From positions 1-64,000 of the forward strand of contig NZ_SZTO01000013.1 in assembly GCF_013369385.1 (NCBI RefSeq): DNA of 64,000 bases. Direction: 5' to 3'. The notes under the pieces are model-generated. The model was not told the origin of the DNA. It did not search any database and saw only the letters and a list, made by a program, of their open reading frames with translations. A program made the position numbers and the translations under genes. Below are positions 8,086-17,515 of this stretch, piece after piece. The stretch is from Vibrio sp. 05-20-BW147. GTDB taxonomy: Bacteria > Pseudomonadota > Gammaproteobacteria > Enterobacterales > Vibrionaceae. Each line of letters opens with the position of its first letter. Position 1 is the stretch's first letter.

Positions 8086-9003
8086 TTAACTAACAAGAGT
8101 TTGAGCTATCACAACAGTTGCAAACAAAATATTGGTGACCAAGGAGCATTTGACTACCACGGGCATCATTGGGGCGATTTGCGCGGGTTGTTTGGTCAGC
8201 CAAACGGCTTTACCATGCCTGAAGAGCGCGATAAGGCTGAGCAAAAATGGCAAACAGAGCCAAGCGGAGCTGGGTTGTAGTAGTAAATAACTGGCAAAAG
8301 CGAGCAGCGCTCCCGCTAATAAAACAAAGTGATATTGTTTGGCTTTTTTCTGGCCCAATCTGACCGCAACGGTACGCTTACCGCAAGCCGCATCATTTTC
8401 AATATCGCGCATATTGTTGATATTGAGAACGGCTACAGCAAGCATTCCGCAACCGAGTGAAGGCAGAAATAATGCGCTGTCGAGCTGTCCAGTATGTAAG
8501 AAGTAAGTGCCAGAAACACCGAGCAAGCCAAAAAAAATGAAGACGGATAAATCCCCAAGACCAACATAGCCATAAGGTTTGCTGCCCATGGTATAGGCAA
8601 TGGCGGCAAAGATGGCCAATACACCCAGGCCAATAAAGGCAAGAATGCTCTGAGGACTGTTCAGTGCGTATAAGACCAAACTTAACCCTGCGATCATGGT
8701 CAGCGCTATGTTGAAGATGATGGCACGTTTCATCTCTTTTGCACTGACCGCGCCGGATTGCATTGCGCGCGTTGGCCCTAAACGCTGTTCATTGTCCGTG
8801 CCTTTGATGGCATCTCCATAATCATTGGCTAAGTTGGACAGTATTTGTAGTAGGGTTGCGGTCACAAAGGAAAGCAGTGCAACCATAGGTGAAAACTGGC
8901 CGAATGAATAGGCGAGTACACTCCCCGTTAAAATAGAAACAAGGGCTAGAGGAAGCGTTTTGGGACGAGCGGCATCCAGCCAGATACGCAGTGACTGATT
9001 CAT
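8086..9003 (-). CDS. menA: 1,4-dihydroxy-2-naphthoate octaprenyltransferase MenA
   Basis: Inner-membrane UbiA-family prenyltransferase that attaches the isoprenoid tail to DHNA in menaquinone synthesis, a quinone used in anaerobic respiration. The 305-residue protein has about nine hydrophobic segments, the first Asp-rich motif NDYGDAIKGTD near residues 60-70, and the second motif NNMRDIENDAACGKRT near 195-210, both needed to bind the prenyl diphosphate through Mg2+. ATG at 9003. Followed by rraA. Confidence 0.95.
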   Translation of the reverse strand: MNQSLRIWLDAARPKTLPLALVSILTGSVLAYSFGQFSPMVALLSFVTATLLQILSNLANDYGDAIKGTDNEQRLGPTRAMQSGAVSAKEMKRAIIFNIALTMIAGLSLVLYALNSPQSILAFIGLGVLAIFAAIAYTMGSKPYGYVGLGDLSVFIFFGLLGVSGTYFLHTGQLDSALFLPSLGCGMLAVAVLNINNMRDIENDAACGKRTVAVRLGQKKAKQYHFVLLAGALLAFASYLLLQPSSAWLCLPFLLSLIALFRHGKAVWLTKQPAQIAPMMPVVVKCSLVTNILFATVVIAQTLVS

Positions 9004-9144
9004 GAAAATTTCGTGCTAGTAAACAGAGTTGTCAGTATACGAATAAAACGTGGGTGAAGGAAGGTTGGGTTGATTGGAGCGAAATACGGAAAATTAAGCG
9101 CAGCGCTGCATAATGCAAGAAGGTCGGCACAAAAGAACAGACAG

Positions 9145-9166
9145 GAAGGGAGCTGATGCTCCCTTC
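9145..9166 (-). terminator. Intrinsic terminator of hslVU
   Basis: A 9-bp perfect stem gaagggagc/gctcccttc with a tgat loop lies 15 bases past the hslU stop. A weaker outer pairing (cggcac with gtgccg) flanks it. Confidence 0.7.
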
Positions 9167-9181
9167 TCGCGTGCCGATGGA

Positions 9182-10513
9182 TTAAAGAATGAAGCGACTC
9201 AAATCTTCATCTTCAATAAACTCACCAAGTCGTTTCTGAACATACGCAGCGTCAATCACAAACTTGCTGCCTGACTGCTCTGTTGCATCAAATGAAATTT
9301 CATCCATCAGGCGCTCCATCACGGTATGTAGACGGCGTGCGCCGATGTTTTCGGTGGTTTCGTTAACCGTCCACGCCGCTTCAGCAATTTGTGTAATGCC
9401 ATCTTCTGTGAACTCAATGTCGACTTCTTCTGTCTTCATCAATGCCACGTATTGTTCTGTCAAGGACGCTCTTGGCTCGGTCAGAATGCGTTTGAAGTCG
9501 TGGCTTGAAAGTGCTTCAAGCTCTACACGGATCGGAAGTCGACCTTGTAACTCAGGAATTAAATCAGATGGCTTCGCGACTTGGAAAGCACCAGAAGCAA
9601 TAAACAGAATATGGTCAGTTTTCACCATGCCATGTTTGGTTGATACGGTACTGCCTTCGATCAAAGGTAGCAGATCTCGTTGTACTCCTTCGCGAGACAC
9701 GTCGGGACCAGAGCTTTCTCCACGCTTACAAATTTTATCTATTTCATCGATAAACACGATGCCGTTGTTTTCAACACTGTAGATCGCTTGCTCTTTAAGT
9801 TCATCCTGATTGACCAGTTTCGCAGCTTCTTCTTCAATCAGCGATTTGAACGCATCCTTGATTTTCAGTTTGCGTTTCTTACTGGTGTTGCCGGCAAGGC
9901 TTTGGAACATGCCTTGTAGCTGATTGGTCATCTCTTCCATGCCAGGAGGTGCCATGATTTCAACGCCCATCTGCGGCGCAGCGACGTTAATTTCGATTTC
10001 TTTGTCGTCGAGCTTTCCTTCACGCAGTTTCTTACGGAAAATCTGGCGTGTGTTGGAACTGTCTTCTGTTTGCTCGTTTTGACCCCATGCGTCACGAGGT
10101 GGTGGCAGCAGTGCGTCCAGAATGCGCTCTTCGGCTAACTCTTCTGCGCGAAATTTTACTTTTTCCATCGCTTGCTGATGTGTCAGTTTCACCGCAACAT
10201 CAGTGAGATCGCGAATAATGCTTTCTACTTCTTTGCCAACATAGCCCACTTCGGTGAACTTAGTCGCTTCCACTTTGATGAATGGCGCATTTGCCAGTTT
10301 TGCCAAGCGACGAGCGATTTCTGTCTTACCCACGCCCGTAGGACCAATCATCAGAATATTTTTTGGAGTGACCTCAGCACGCAAACTTTCTTCAAGCTGC
10401 ATGCGGCGCCAACGGTTACGCAATGCGATCGCCACAGAGCGCTTAGCGTTGTCTTGACCGATAATGTGTCGATTCAGTTCATGGACAATTTCGCGAGGAG
10501 TCATTTCAGACAT
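9182..10513 (-). CDS. hslU: HslUV protease ATPase subunit HslU
   Basis: AAA+ unfoldase of the HslUV (ClpYQ) heat-shock protease; it unfolds substrates and feeds them to HslV. 443 residues, as in the family. It begins [20 protein letters not shown] and shows Walker [10 protein letters not shown], Walker [10 protein letters not shown], sensor and C-terminal sequence ending DEDLSRFIL, the tail that docks into HslV. The start is 27 bases after the hslV stop, in one operon under the sigma-32 promoter upstream of hslV. Confidence 0.97.
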   Translation of the reverse strand: MSEMTPREIVHELNRHIIGQDNAKRSVAIALRNRWRRMQLEESLRAEVTPKNILMIGPTGVGKTEIARRLAKLANAPFIKVEATKFTEVGYVGKEVESIIRDLTDVAVKLTHQQAMEKVKFRAEELAEERILDALLPPPRDAWGQNEQTEDSSNTRQIFRKKLREGKLDDKEIEINVAAPQMGVEIMAPPGMEEMTNQLQGMFQSLAGNTSKKRKLKIKDAFKSLIEEEAAKLVNQDELKEQAIYSVENNGIVFIDEIDKICKRGESSGPDVSREGVQRDLLPLIEGSTVSTKHGMVKTDHILFIASGAFQVAKPSDLIPELQGRLPIRVELEALSSHDFKRILTEPRASLTEQYVALMKTEEVDIEFTEDGITQIAEAAWTVNETTENIGARRLHTVMERLMDEISFDATEQSGSKFVIDAAYVQKRLGEFIEDEDLSRFIL

Positions 10514-10540
10514 AGTTATTCCTTACAATCTGTGGACGAG

Positions 10541-11095
10541 TTAGGCTTTGTTGAGATTAGGTAATTCTACCGTCGTCTCAAGTTCTTCGATGGTGTGGTT
10601 GTGGTTGGTAAATACACAGATATCGCCTGCTATGTTGAGGGCCTTGACTGCAATGTCACGCGCGTCCAGCTCCGTGTTTTCAAGCAGCGCTGTTGCGGCG
10701 GCTTGAGCGTAAGCACCGCCAGAGCCGATGGCAATTAAGTCATTTTCTGGCTGAACCACATCGCCATTACCAGTGATGATCAGTGAAGCGGTTTCATCGG
10801 CGACAGCCAGTAAGGCTTCGAGTTTACGTAACGCACGATCGCTGCGCCAATCTTTGGCCAACTCAACGGCTGCTTTGGTGAGGTGGCCTTGATGCATTTG
10901 CAACTTGCTCTCAAAGCGCTCAAATAAGGTGAAGGCGTCGGCCGTACCGCCTGCAAAACCCGCGAGTACTTTGTTGTTGTACAAACGGCGAACTTTACGC
11001 GCATTGCCTTTCATTACCGTGTTGCCCAGAGACACTTGTCCGTCTCCGGCGATGACGACTTTGTTGTTACGACGTACAGAAACGATGGTAGTCAC
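10541..11095 (-). CDS. hslV: HslUV protease peptidase subunit HslV
   Basis: Proteasome-like peptidase of the heat-shock protease. The start codon is GTG (read on the minus strand at 11095-11093), and it is followed by threonine: [20 protein letters not shown]. Removal of Met exposes the catalytic N-terminal Thr. The 184-residue length and motifs such as [18 protein letters not shown] and [12 protein letters not shown] are typical. It is the first gene of hslVU, with a heat-shock promoter about 40-70 bases upstream. Confidence 0.97.
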   Translation of the reverse strand: MTTIVSVRRNNKVVIAGDGQVSLGNTVMKGNARKVRRLYNNKVLAGFAGGTADAFTLFERFESKLQMHQGHLTKAAVELAKDWRSDRALRKLEALLAVADETASLIITGNGDVVQPENDLIAIGSGGAYAQAAATALLENTELDARDIAVKALNIAGDICVFTNHNHTIEELETTVELPNLNKA

Positions 11096-11136
11096 GAGTA
11101 GGCCTCTTGATTCTTTTCTTTATGGAGTTGATCCCT

Positions 11137-11165
11137 ATATGGGGGAGGGTAAAAAAGAAATCAAG
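11137..11165 (-). promoter_or_regulatory. Sigma-32 heat-shock promoter of hslVU
   Basis: On the minus strand CTTGATT (-35, bases 11165-11159) is followed after 14 bases by CCCCATAT (-10, bases 11144-11137). The sigma-32 consensus is CTTGAAA, 11-16 bases, CCCCATNT. The -10 is perfect and the -35 matches 5 of 7. The implied transcript start is about 35 bases before the hslV GTG. Confidence 0.85.
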
Positions 11166-11216
11166 GCGGATGATGGCGTGATTAGCGTGGGCCTCGGAAT
11201 TTTTAGTGGCGCAAGC

Positions 11217-11245
11217 AAAAGGGGCAATACGATGATGCCCCTTTT
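11217..11245 (-). terminator. Intrinsic terminator of ftsN
   Basis: A 10-bp perfect stem aaaaggggca/tgcccctttt with a 9-base loop lies 20 bases past the ftsN stop. Confidence 0.8.
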
Positions 11246-11265
11246 TTTGTTCACGGATGAGAGTG

Positions 11266-11808
11266 CTATGGTGATTCTTGCCAAATAGCACAGGGCTCAA
11301 TTTTGGCGCGTTGCAGTTTGTGGCGATCACGTTCAGCATCGCGCTTCAGTTTGTAAGGCCCAAGTACCACGCGATACCAATCACTGCCTTCTTTTTTCTT
11401 TACGGTACTGGTGATGCCTTGAAAAGCAATATCGAGTTTGCGACTGTCTGCTTGTTCGCGACTCTTATAAGCGCCACATTGCATAATGTAAGGAATCTTA
11501 GGCACTTCCTGCTCTTTGGCCACCACTTCGATTTCACGGTTTGGCAATGTTTCAACGTATTGCCATTTTTCTTCTGGTGGAGGAGGCAGTTCTTTTTTAG
11601 GTTGTGGCTTTGGTTTGCTCGCGGGCTTACTTTCTACCGCTGGTGGAGGGGGCTCAGGATCGTTGCTGAGCGTATACAAGCCAAAACCAAAGCCACCTAG
11701 TAGCACGATGGCGAAAAAGCCAGCTAGCCAAGGTTTGTTTTTACGAGGAGCGTTTTTTTGGGTCGGCTTTTTAGGACTACGACCACGTCTTACATAATCT
11801 TTAGCCAC
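11266..11808 (-). CDS. ftsN: Cell division protein FtsN
   Basis: Late divisome protein that activates septal peptidoglycan synthesis and binds denuded glycan through its SPOR domain. The roughly 180-residue product has a basic cytoplasmic tail (AKDYVRRGRSPKK), one transmembrane helix (about 28-50), a proline/lysine-rich periplasmic linker, and a C-terminal SPOR domain with MQCGAYKSREQADSRK and WYRVVLGPYKLKRDAE. The ORF extends to 11823, but GTG at 11808 gives the family's usual start. It is shorter than E. coli FtsN (about 319 residues), mainly in the linker. It lies between cytR and hslV, the conserved order. Confidence 0.92.
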   Translation of the reverse strand: MAKDYVRRGRSPKKPTQKNAPRKNKPWLAGFFAIVLLGGFGFGLYTLSNDPEPPPPAVESKPASKPKPQPKKELPPPPEEKWQYVETLPNREIEVVAKEQEVPKIPYIMQCGAYKSREQADSRKLDIAFQGITSTVKKKEGSDWYRVVLGPYKLKRDAERDRHKLQRAKIEPCAIWQESP

Positions 11809-11890
11809 GGAAAATATAAACAATTGTTACGTCAGTCCGCTATGGTAATGCAGATTGAGCAGCGTTAACAGGGAAACGTCCTAGAAAAGG

Positions 11891-11916
11891 AAGCGAGGCG
11901 ACAAATCACCTCGCTT
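11891..11916 (-). terminator. Hairpin terminator of cytR
   Basis: An 8-bp perfect stem aagcgagg/cctcgctt with a 10-base loop follows the cytR stop. T-run is weak. Confidence 0.6.
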
Positions 11917-11932
11917 TGTTGTTTTGGTGTCT

Positions 11933-12940
11933 CTAGCGTAATCCAGGAGGAGCAGCACTACCGCGGACAACCAACTTTGTTTCGAGTAGACGAGAGCCAC
12001 TATGGATGTCATGCCCTTTAAGTAGTTCGAGCATCATCAGCATCGCTTGGCGTCCAATTTCATAGCGTGGCTGTGAAATGGTCGTCAGTGGAGGATCGCA
12101 ATACTGGGCAAACTGGATGTCATCAAAGCCGACAATGGACAGATCTTGTGGCACTCTAAAACCCAATTTTTTCGCTTCTTGAATTGCACCAATTGCCATG
12201 GTGTCACAATGACAAAAAACCGCAGTGGGAGCATCGTTCATTTCTAACAGATAGCGGATGGCTTTCGCTCCACCTTCGAAAGAAAACTCTGACTCTACAC
12301 AATACTGTGGATTCATAGTAATGCCAGCGCGACGTAAAGCCTGTTGGTACCCCTGCTGTCTAAATTGACAAAGAGCAGCGGAGCTAGGACCGGATATTTG
12401 GGCTATGCGTTTGTGACCAAGCTGAGTTAGATAGTTAACCGCTTCAAAGGCGGAGGTAAGATTGTCGATATGCACGGTTGGGAGTTCGAGATCGGGTGCA
12501 AATTCACAGGCCATTACCATCGGCGGTAGATTTTTCTGTTCGGGTTTGCTGACATCGAAAGGTAAATCGGTACCGAGTAGCAGCATTCCATCGGCTTGCT
12601 TGGTAAACACAAGGTTGACCAATGAATTTTCGCGACGTTTCTTGTGGCTACTGTCTCCTAATAGGACTAAGTAACCTTGTTCGAGAGCCGCATCTTCAAT
12701 GCCACGAATGATTTCTGTGAAATAAGGATCACAGATATCAGGCACAATGGCCACGATGGTACGCGATTCGTTTCGGCGTAAATTGCGTGCGAGCGAATTG
12801 GGGGAATAACCAGCTTCCAATACGGCCTCTTCCACACGTTTTCTTGTCGTGGCAGACACCTTATCTGGGTTCATCAGCGCTCTTGAAACTGTTGCTGTTG
12901 ATACCCCTGCAAGCTGGGCAACATCCTTCATTGTCGCCAT
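11933..12940 (-). CDS. cytR: LacI-family nucleoside-uptake repressor CytR
   Basis: Represses nucleoside uptake and catabolism genes together with CRP; cytidine relieves it. In Vibrio it also affects competence and attachment. 335 residues: N-terminal LacI helix-turn-helix MKDVAQLAGVSTATVSRALM followed by the hinge, then a periplasmic-binding-protein-like sensor domain (TIVAIVPDICDPYFTEIIRG onward). It ends VVRGSAAPPGLR, as CytR does. Gene order priA-cytR-ftsN supports the name. A CRP site lies upstream. Confidence 0.95.
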   Translation of the reverse strand: MATMKDVAQLAGVSTATVSRALMNPDKVSATTRKRVEEAVLEAGYSPNSLARNLRRNESRTIVAIVPDICDPYFTEIIRGIEDAALEQGYLVLLGDSSHKKRRENSLVNLVFTKQADGMLLLGTDLPFDVSKPEQKNLPPMVMACEFAPDLELPTVHIDNLTSAFEAVNYLTQLGHKRIAQISGPSSAALCQFRQQGYQQALRRAGITMNPQYCVESEFSFEGGAKAIRYLLEMNDAPTAVFCHCDTMAIGAIQEAKKLGFRVPQDLSIVGFDDIQFAQYCDPPLTTISQPRYEIGRQAMLMMLELLKGHDIHSGSRLLETKLVVRGSAAPPGLR

Positions 12941-13098
12941 ATACTAACCCTCTCAAAAATTGCGCCAATTATGACGTATAGTTATTGTATTGTTTTATAA
13001 AATAAAGCTGAGTTATCGATAACCTAAAGCTGATTTGGATAGTCTATTCAATTCTTTGTTTAAAGTTACGGCTGAATTAACAAAATCCGCATTTTACT

Positions 13099-13114
13099 TG
13101 TGATTCTCATCACG
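13099..13114. promoter_or_regulatory. CRP-binding site upstream of cytR
   Basis: TGTGA-TTCTCA-TCACG matches the CRP consensus TGTGA-N6-TCACA at 9 of 10 positions. It lies about 160 bases before the cytR ATG and 55 bases past priA. CRP control and autoregulation of cytR are known in E. coli. Confidence 0.75.
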
Positions 13115-13168
13115 GAAGTAAGCAAAGTCTTGCAATTTAAACCTAAACTTTCCTTTAGTAAACGTTTG

Positions 13169-15373
13169 CTAGCTCAAATCTTGCGGTTCGATGTCTAAGT
13201 TCCAGCGAACTTTTTTAGCATTTGGTAACAGGTCTATCGCTGGTTTGGTGCTCGAGAGTATTTTTTGCATCAGTGAACGCTGTTGGGTTTGTAGCAACAG
13301 TTGCCAGCGATATTTTCCTGCTCGCTTGGCCAAAGGGGCAGGGGTGGGTCCCAGCACTAAGCAGCTGTTATCGAATAGAGGATGAGACTCGAGTGTTAGG
13401 CGAACTTGTCGTAAGAAGGTTTCGACGACCTCACTTTGGTTTGCTTCAGCACGAAATAGGGTCAAGAAGCTAAAAGGAGGAAGTTGGGCGATTCTGCGTT
13501 CGGTAAGTGCCGAGTCTGCAAAATGACGGTAATCTTTCGTCAAGAGTGCTTTTAGAAGAGTGTGCTCTGGATGGTGGGTCTGAAGGATCACCTCACCTGG
13601 TTTGCTGGCGCGTCCGGCCCGTCCTGCCACTTGAATAAACAGCTGGGCTAATCGTTCAGAGGCGCGAAAATCGCTGCTGTAAAGAGAACCATCGACATCT
13701 AATAGTGCCACTAATGTCACGTCTGGGAAGTGATGGCCTTTAGCCAGCATTTGCGTGCCAATTAAAATTTGGTATTCCCCTTTGCGAATGGCTTCTAAAG
13801 CGCTTTCGAGACTGCCTTTGCGTCGTGTACTATCGCGGTCGATGCGAATCGCTTTGTAGTCGGGAAACAGAGTTGTTAACTGGTTTTCCAGTTGCTCAGT
13901 GCCGACTCCAACCGTTACCAGTTGGGTTGAACCGCAGCCTTGGCACTGGTGGATAATTGGTTGTTGAGAACCGCAGTGGTGACAGCGTATTTCATTGCTG
14001 TACTGGTGATAGGTGTAATAGGCATCGCAGCGTTTGCATTCGGCAATCCAACCACATTCATGACACATCAACGCAGGGGAGAAGCCTCGACGGTTGAGAA
14101 ACAGCATCACCTGATTGCCCGCTTTTAAATGACGACGCATTTCAGCAATGAGTGGCGCTGAGAGGCCGCTTTCCAGATAGAGCCCTTTGACATCGAGTAC
14201 TTTGTTGGTGGTTGGTACGGCCACTCCAGCTCGTTGAGTCAGCGAGAGATGATGATATTTGCCCGTAAGTGCGTTGTGTAAGGTTTCTAACGCGGGCGTG
14301 GCTGATCCGAGCACAATTGGAATGCCTTCTTTTGCCGCTCGCATCACCGCCACATCGCGAGCATGGTAACGCAAGCTATCTTGCTGCTTATACGAGGCAT
14401 CATGTTCTTCATCGACAATGATGATCCCTAGCTGGGCAAATGGGATCAGTAGTGCAGAGCGAGTTCCTATCACAATACCTGCTGCCTTATCTCGAGCAGA
14501 AAGCCATGCGTTGAGGCGCTCAGTATCGTTGAGTCCGGAATGTATCACCGACACGGGCACATCAAAGCGCTGGCGAAAACGATTAATGGTTTGAGGTGTT
14601 AGGCCTATTTCTGGTACCAGCACCAGTGCTTGTTTCCCTTGTTCCAAGACTGGTTTGATGAGGTTGAGGTAAACCTCGGTTTTCCCAGATCCCGTTACCC
14701 CTTCAAGTAAGTAGCAAGCAAAGCCAGTTTGGCTATTCACAGTTGCAATGGCAATGGCTTGCTCTTGGTTGAGTTTCGGCTTATCGACGGGATGTTCAAT
14801 CGGGTTACCCCAGCTAGCCAACTGTGGTGTTTTTTCTTCACAGCTGATCCAGCCTTTTTCTTCCAAGGTGCGTAAGGTTGTGGATGCCACTTCCTCATCC
14901 AAAAAGGCTTGGTGAGGCAGAGGACTATTAGCAAGCATATTCAATACTTTAGCCTGCTTTATCGCACGGCTGTTTAACCCTTGCATCAATTGGTTTTTGC
15001 CTAACTCGGTCAGTTGCCATTCTTGTAGAGTAGCAAAGTCCGCCGCTTTGCCTTTTCTTAGTGCTGCGGGGAGGGCGTTATGCAGTGTTTCACCTAGGGG
15101 ATATTGGTAAAAGTGGCTACACCAAAGTAATAAACTGTAGACGGAATCGGGCCAAATAGGACGATGATCCAACACCGCTTTGATTGGTTTCAGTTGTTCT
15201 CGAGGAAAATCAGACTCCTGCACCAATGCGGTGACAATGCCAATCAGTGTTTGTCGTCCAAAAGGTACGCTGACTCGGCCACCAATAATAGGGAACAGAT
15301 GGTTAGGAACGAGGTAATCAAACTGTTTGTCCAGTGGTACGGGCAAAGCAACTCGAGCAATGGATGGACGCAT
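13169..15373 (-). CDS. priA: Primosomal protein N' (replication restart helicase PriA)
   Basis: 3'-5' DNA helicase that recognises stalled forks and loads the primosome. 734 residues. In order: N-terminal 3'-DNA-binding domain starting MRPSIARVALPVPLDKQFDY, winged helix, helicase core with Walker A GVTGSGKTE and DEEH box VDEEHDASYKQQD, the zinc-binding region with paired cysteines (CHECGWIAECKRCD, RCHHCGSQQ, CQGCGST), and the C-terminal helicase lobe with QVAGRAGR. Divergent from rpmE. Confidence 0.97.
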   Translation of the reverse strand: MRPSIARVALPVPLDKQFDYLVPNHLFPIIGGRVSVPFGRQTLIGIVTALVQESDFPREQLKPIKAVLDHRPIWPDSVYSLLLWCSHFYQYPLGETLHNALPAALRKGKAADFATLQEWQLTELGKNQLMQGLNSRAIKQAKVLNMLANSPLPHQAFLDEEVASTTLRTLEEKGWISCEEKTPQLASWGNPIEHPVDKPKLNQEQAIAIATVNSQTGFACYLLEGVTGSGKTEVYLNLIKPVLEQGKQALVLVPEIGLTPQTINRFRQRFDVPVSVIHSGLNDTERLNAWLSARDKAAGIVIGTRSALLIPFAQLGIIIVDEEHDASYKQQDSLRYHARDVAVMRAAKEGIPIVLGSATPALETLHNALTGKYHHLSLTQRAGVAVPTTNKVLDVKGLYLESGLSAPLIAEMRRHLKAGNQVMLFLNRRGFSPALMCHECGWIAECKRCDAYYTYHQYSNEIRCHHCGSQQPIIHQCQGCGSTQLVTVGVGTEQLENQLTTLFPDYKAIRIDRDSTRRKGSLESALEAIRKGEYQILIGTQMLAKGHHFPDVTLVALLDVDGSLYSSDFRASERLAQLFIQVAGRAGRASKPGEVILQTHHPEHTLLKALLTKDYRHFADSALTERRIAQLPPFSFLTLFRAEANQSEVVETFLRQVRLTLESHPLFDNSCLVLGPTPAPLAKRAGKYRWQLLLQTQQRSLMQKILSSTKPAIDLLPNAKKVRWNLDIEPQDLS

Positions 15374-15653
15374 AACGTGGTGATTCTTGGCAAAAATAAT
15401 GGTTTACAGTCTAATGGAAGCGAACTAGAAATACGAGAAAACGGCTGCGCTTGGCGAGCGAACAAAAGTTGTATAAAAAACTAGCGGGAAAATGAGGAAA
15501 TAAGTTGATCCTAAAGGGACGATTCATTACTATATCGCGCCTTAAGATATGGCTTTAACGCGAGTAAAAGCGGTATCTGAGTTTATTTTTAACTACGTGT
15601 GGTGTGCGGCAAAGACTCGTATAGCGACACGGCCTACTATTTGAGGTTATCCC

Positions 15654-15875
15654 ATGAAAGCTGGTATCCACCCAGAATACAAAGCAGTAAACGCAACTTG
15701 TTCTTGCGGCAACTCTTTCGTTTTTAGCTCTACTCTAGGTAAAGAGTCTATCCACCTAGACGTATGTGACAAGTGTCACCCATTCTACACTGGTAAGCAA
15801 CGTATCGTTGATACAGGCGGCCGTGTTGATCGCTTCAACAAGCGTTTCGGTGCTCTATCAAGCGGTAAAAAATAA
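15654..15875 (+). CDS. rpmE: 50S ribosomal protein L31 (zinc-binding form)
   Basis: A 73-residue large-subunit protein. It is the zinc-containing C+ form: cysteines C16, C18, C38 and C41 form the metal site (TCSCGN and [10 protein letters not shown]). Starts [10 protein letters not shown]. The ATG at 15654 is preceded by ttgaggttatccc, a modest ribosome-binding site. A GC-rich leader (about 15600-15640) could fold and may be the autoregulatory L31 leader known in gammaproteobacteria; I could not prove the fold. Confidence 0.96.
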   Translation: MKAGIHPEYKAVNATCSCGNSFVFSSTLGKESIHLDVCDKCHPFYTGKQRIVDTGGRVDRFNKRFGALSSGKK

Positions 15876-15900
15876 TAGCGTTTGCTATTGTTGCTTGAGA

Positions 15901-15926
15901 AAAAGGTCGCATTTGCGGCCTTTTTT
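15901..15926 (+). terminator. Intrinsic terminator of rpmE
   Basis: A 10-bp stem aaaaggtcgc/gcggcctttt (one G-T pair) with a short loop runs into a T6 tract, 25 bases after the stop. Confidence 0.85.
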
Positions 15927-16042
15927 GTTTTTGTTTGGCACCGATCTCAGCTTGCCCCGCAATCGCGCCTTTGGTTATCTGGTCTTACTTCTATCTTATT
16001 CACTATTTATATAGATTTGCCTCGCATTCTTGGCTAGGAAGA

Positions 16043-16056
16043 TTGACTTATATCAA
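16043..16056. promoter_or_regulatory. FNR-like site upstream of the malic enzyme
   Basis: TTGAC-TTAT-ATCAA matches the FNR consensus TTGAT-N4-ATCAA at 9 of 10 positions and lies about 100 bases before the start codon. Confidence 0.6.
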
Positions 16057-16153
16057 TTAGAATTTCTCTCTAAATTGAACAAAAAAGCAGAGTTTTTGTT
16101 CAACCTAAAGTGTTCCCCCCTTTACCGTACACGCAAAAAGAGAATAACCATTT

Positions 16154-17431
16154 ATGTCCGATGACAATAGCCAGCAAATGACCCCTGAAGAAGTACTTCG
16201 CCAACAAGCTCTTGATTATCATGCTTTGCCAACGGCGGGTAAAATTGCCGTCGCTCTAACTAAACCTGCGGAAACCGCTAAAGATCTTGCTTTAGCTTAC
16301 AGCCCAGGTGTCGCAGAGCCGGTGCGCGAAATCGCACAGAACCCAGACAACGTTTACAAGTACACCTCAAAGGGAAATATGGTGGCCGTTATCTCTAACG
16401 GTACGGCAATTTTGGGCCTAGGTAACTTAGGTCCTTTGGCATCAAAGCCAGTAATGGAAGGTAAGGCGCTGCTGTTTAAGCGTTTTGCTGGTCTTGATTC
16501 TATCGATATTGAAGTGAAGCATCGTACCATTGACGAATTCGTGGATACGGTCGCGAACATTGCAGATACCTTTGGCGGCATCAATCTAGAAGACATCAAA
16601 GCTCCAGATTGTTTTGAAATTGAAAAACGTCTGATTGAACGCTGTGATGTGCCGGTGTTCCATGATGACCAACACGGTACGGCCATTGTCACCGCTGCTG
16701 GCATGCTGAATGCGATCGAACTGCAGGGTAAGAAGCTAAACGAATGTATTATCGTTTGTCTTGGTGCGGGTGCGGCTGCTGTGGCGTGTATGGAGCTGTT
16801 GATCAAATGTGGCGCGATGCGCGAAAAGATCTACATGCTGGATCGTAAAGGTGTGATTCACACTCGTCGTGATGACCTCAACGAGTACAAGCAACTGTTC
16901 GCCAACAATACAGACAAGCGCACACTAGAAGATGTGATCAGCGGTGCGGATCTCTTCCTTGGCGTCTCTGGTCCAAACCTAATGCCTGCAGAAGCGCTGA
17001 AGCTGATGGCGGACAAACCAGTTGTGTTTGCGTGTTCAAACCCTGATCCAGAGATCAAGCCGGAATTGGCGCATGAAGTGCGCAGCGATCTTATCATGGG
17101 CACTGGCCGCAGTGACTATCCAAACCAAGTCAACAACGTGCTTTGTTTCCCATTCATTTTCCGTGGTGCGCTGGATGTGCGCGCGAGTGTGATTAACGAT
17201 GAAATGAAGCTGGCTGCGGTTGACGCGATTCGTCAATTGGCGAAAGAACCAGTTCCAGAGGCCGTGCTTAAAGCGGCGGGTGTGGAATCGCTGAGCTTTG
17301 GCCCACAATACATTATTCCAAAACCAATGGACTCGCGTTTGTTGCCTCGCGTAGCGAAAGCGGTGGCCCAAGCGGCCGTTGATACCGGCGTTGCTCGTAT
17401 TCCAATGCCTGAAAACTACATGGCCGAGTAA
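16154..17431 (+). CDS. Malic enzyme (oxaloacetate-decarboxylating malate dehydrogenase), short form
   Basis: Oxidatively decarboxylates malate to pyruvate and CO2 with NAD(P)+. 425 residues, the short malic-enzyme form without the C-terminal phosphotransacetylase-like domain found in E. coli MaeB. The N-terminal catalytic domain shows LALAYSPGVAEPVREIA and the metal-binding FEIEKRLIERCDVPVFHDDQ region (two parts); the NAD(P) domain has IIVCLGAGAAAVACMELL. Cofactor preference cannot be read from sequence alone. A single-gene unit with a strong terminator. Confidence 0.92.
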   Translation: MSDDNSQQMTPEEVLRQQALDYHALPTAGKIAVALTKPAETAKDLALAYSPGVAEPVREIAQNPDNVYKYTSKGNMVAVISNGTAILGLGNLGPLASKPVMEGKALLFKRFAGLDSIDIEVKHRTIDEFVDTVANIADTFGGINLEDIKAPDCFEIEKRLIERCDVPVFHDDQHGTAIVTAAGMLNAIELQGKKLNECIIVCLGAGAAAVACMELLIKCGAMREKIYMLDRKGVIHTRRDDLNEYKQLFANNTDKRTLEDVISGADLFLGVSGPNLMPAEALKLMADKPVVFACSNPDPEIKPELAHEVRSDLIMGTGRSDYPNQVNNVLCFPFIFRGALDVRASVINDEMKLAAVDAIRQLAKEPVPEAVLKAAGVESLSFGPQYIIPKPMDSRLLPRVAKAVAQAAVDTGVARIPMPENYMAE

Positions 17432-17445
17432 ATCACAGCCTAAAC

Positions 17446-17472
17446 AAACGGGACGCTTTAAGCGTCCCGTTT
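17446..17472 (+). terminator. Intrinsic terminator of the malic enzyme gene
   Basis: An 11-bp perfect stem aaacgggacgc/gcgtcccgttt with a 5-base loop followed by a T. It may also serve the converging metJ. Confidence 0.8.
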
Positions 17473-17515
17473 TGATCGTGTGTCACTTATCCCCGATGTG
17501 ACCCTGCCCGATGAT

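Noticed and set aside
8081..9003. Calling rraA menG on the basis of its neighbour menA
   Set aside because: The sequence is RraA, an RNase E regulator with no methyltransferase motif.
11278..11700. Plus-strand ORF of 140 codons opposite ftsN
   Set aside because: Antisense shadow of a gene with a well-supported SPOR domain.
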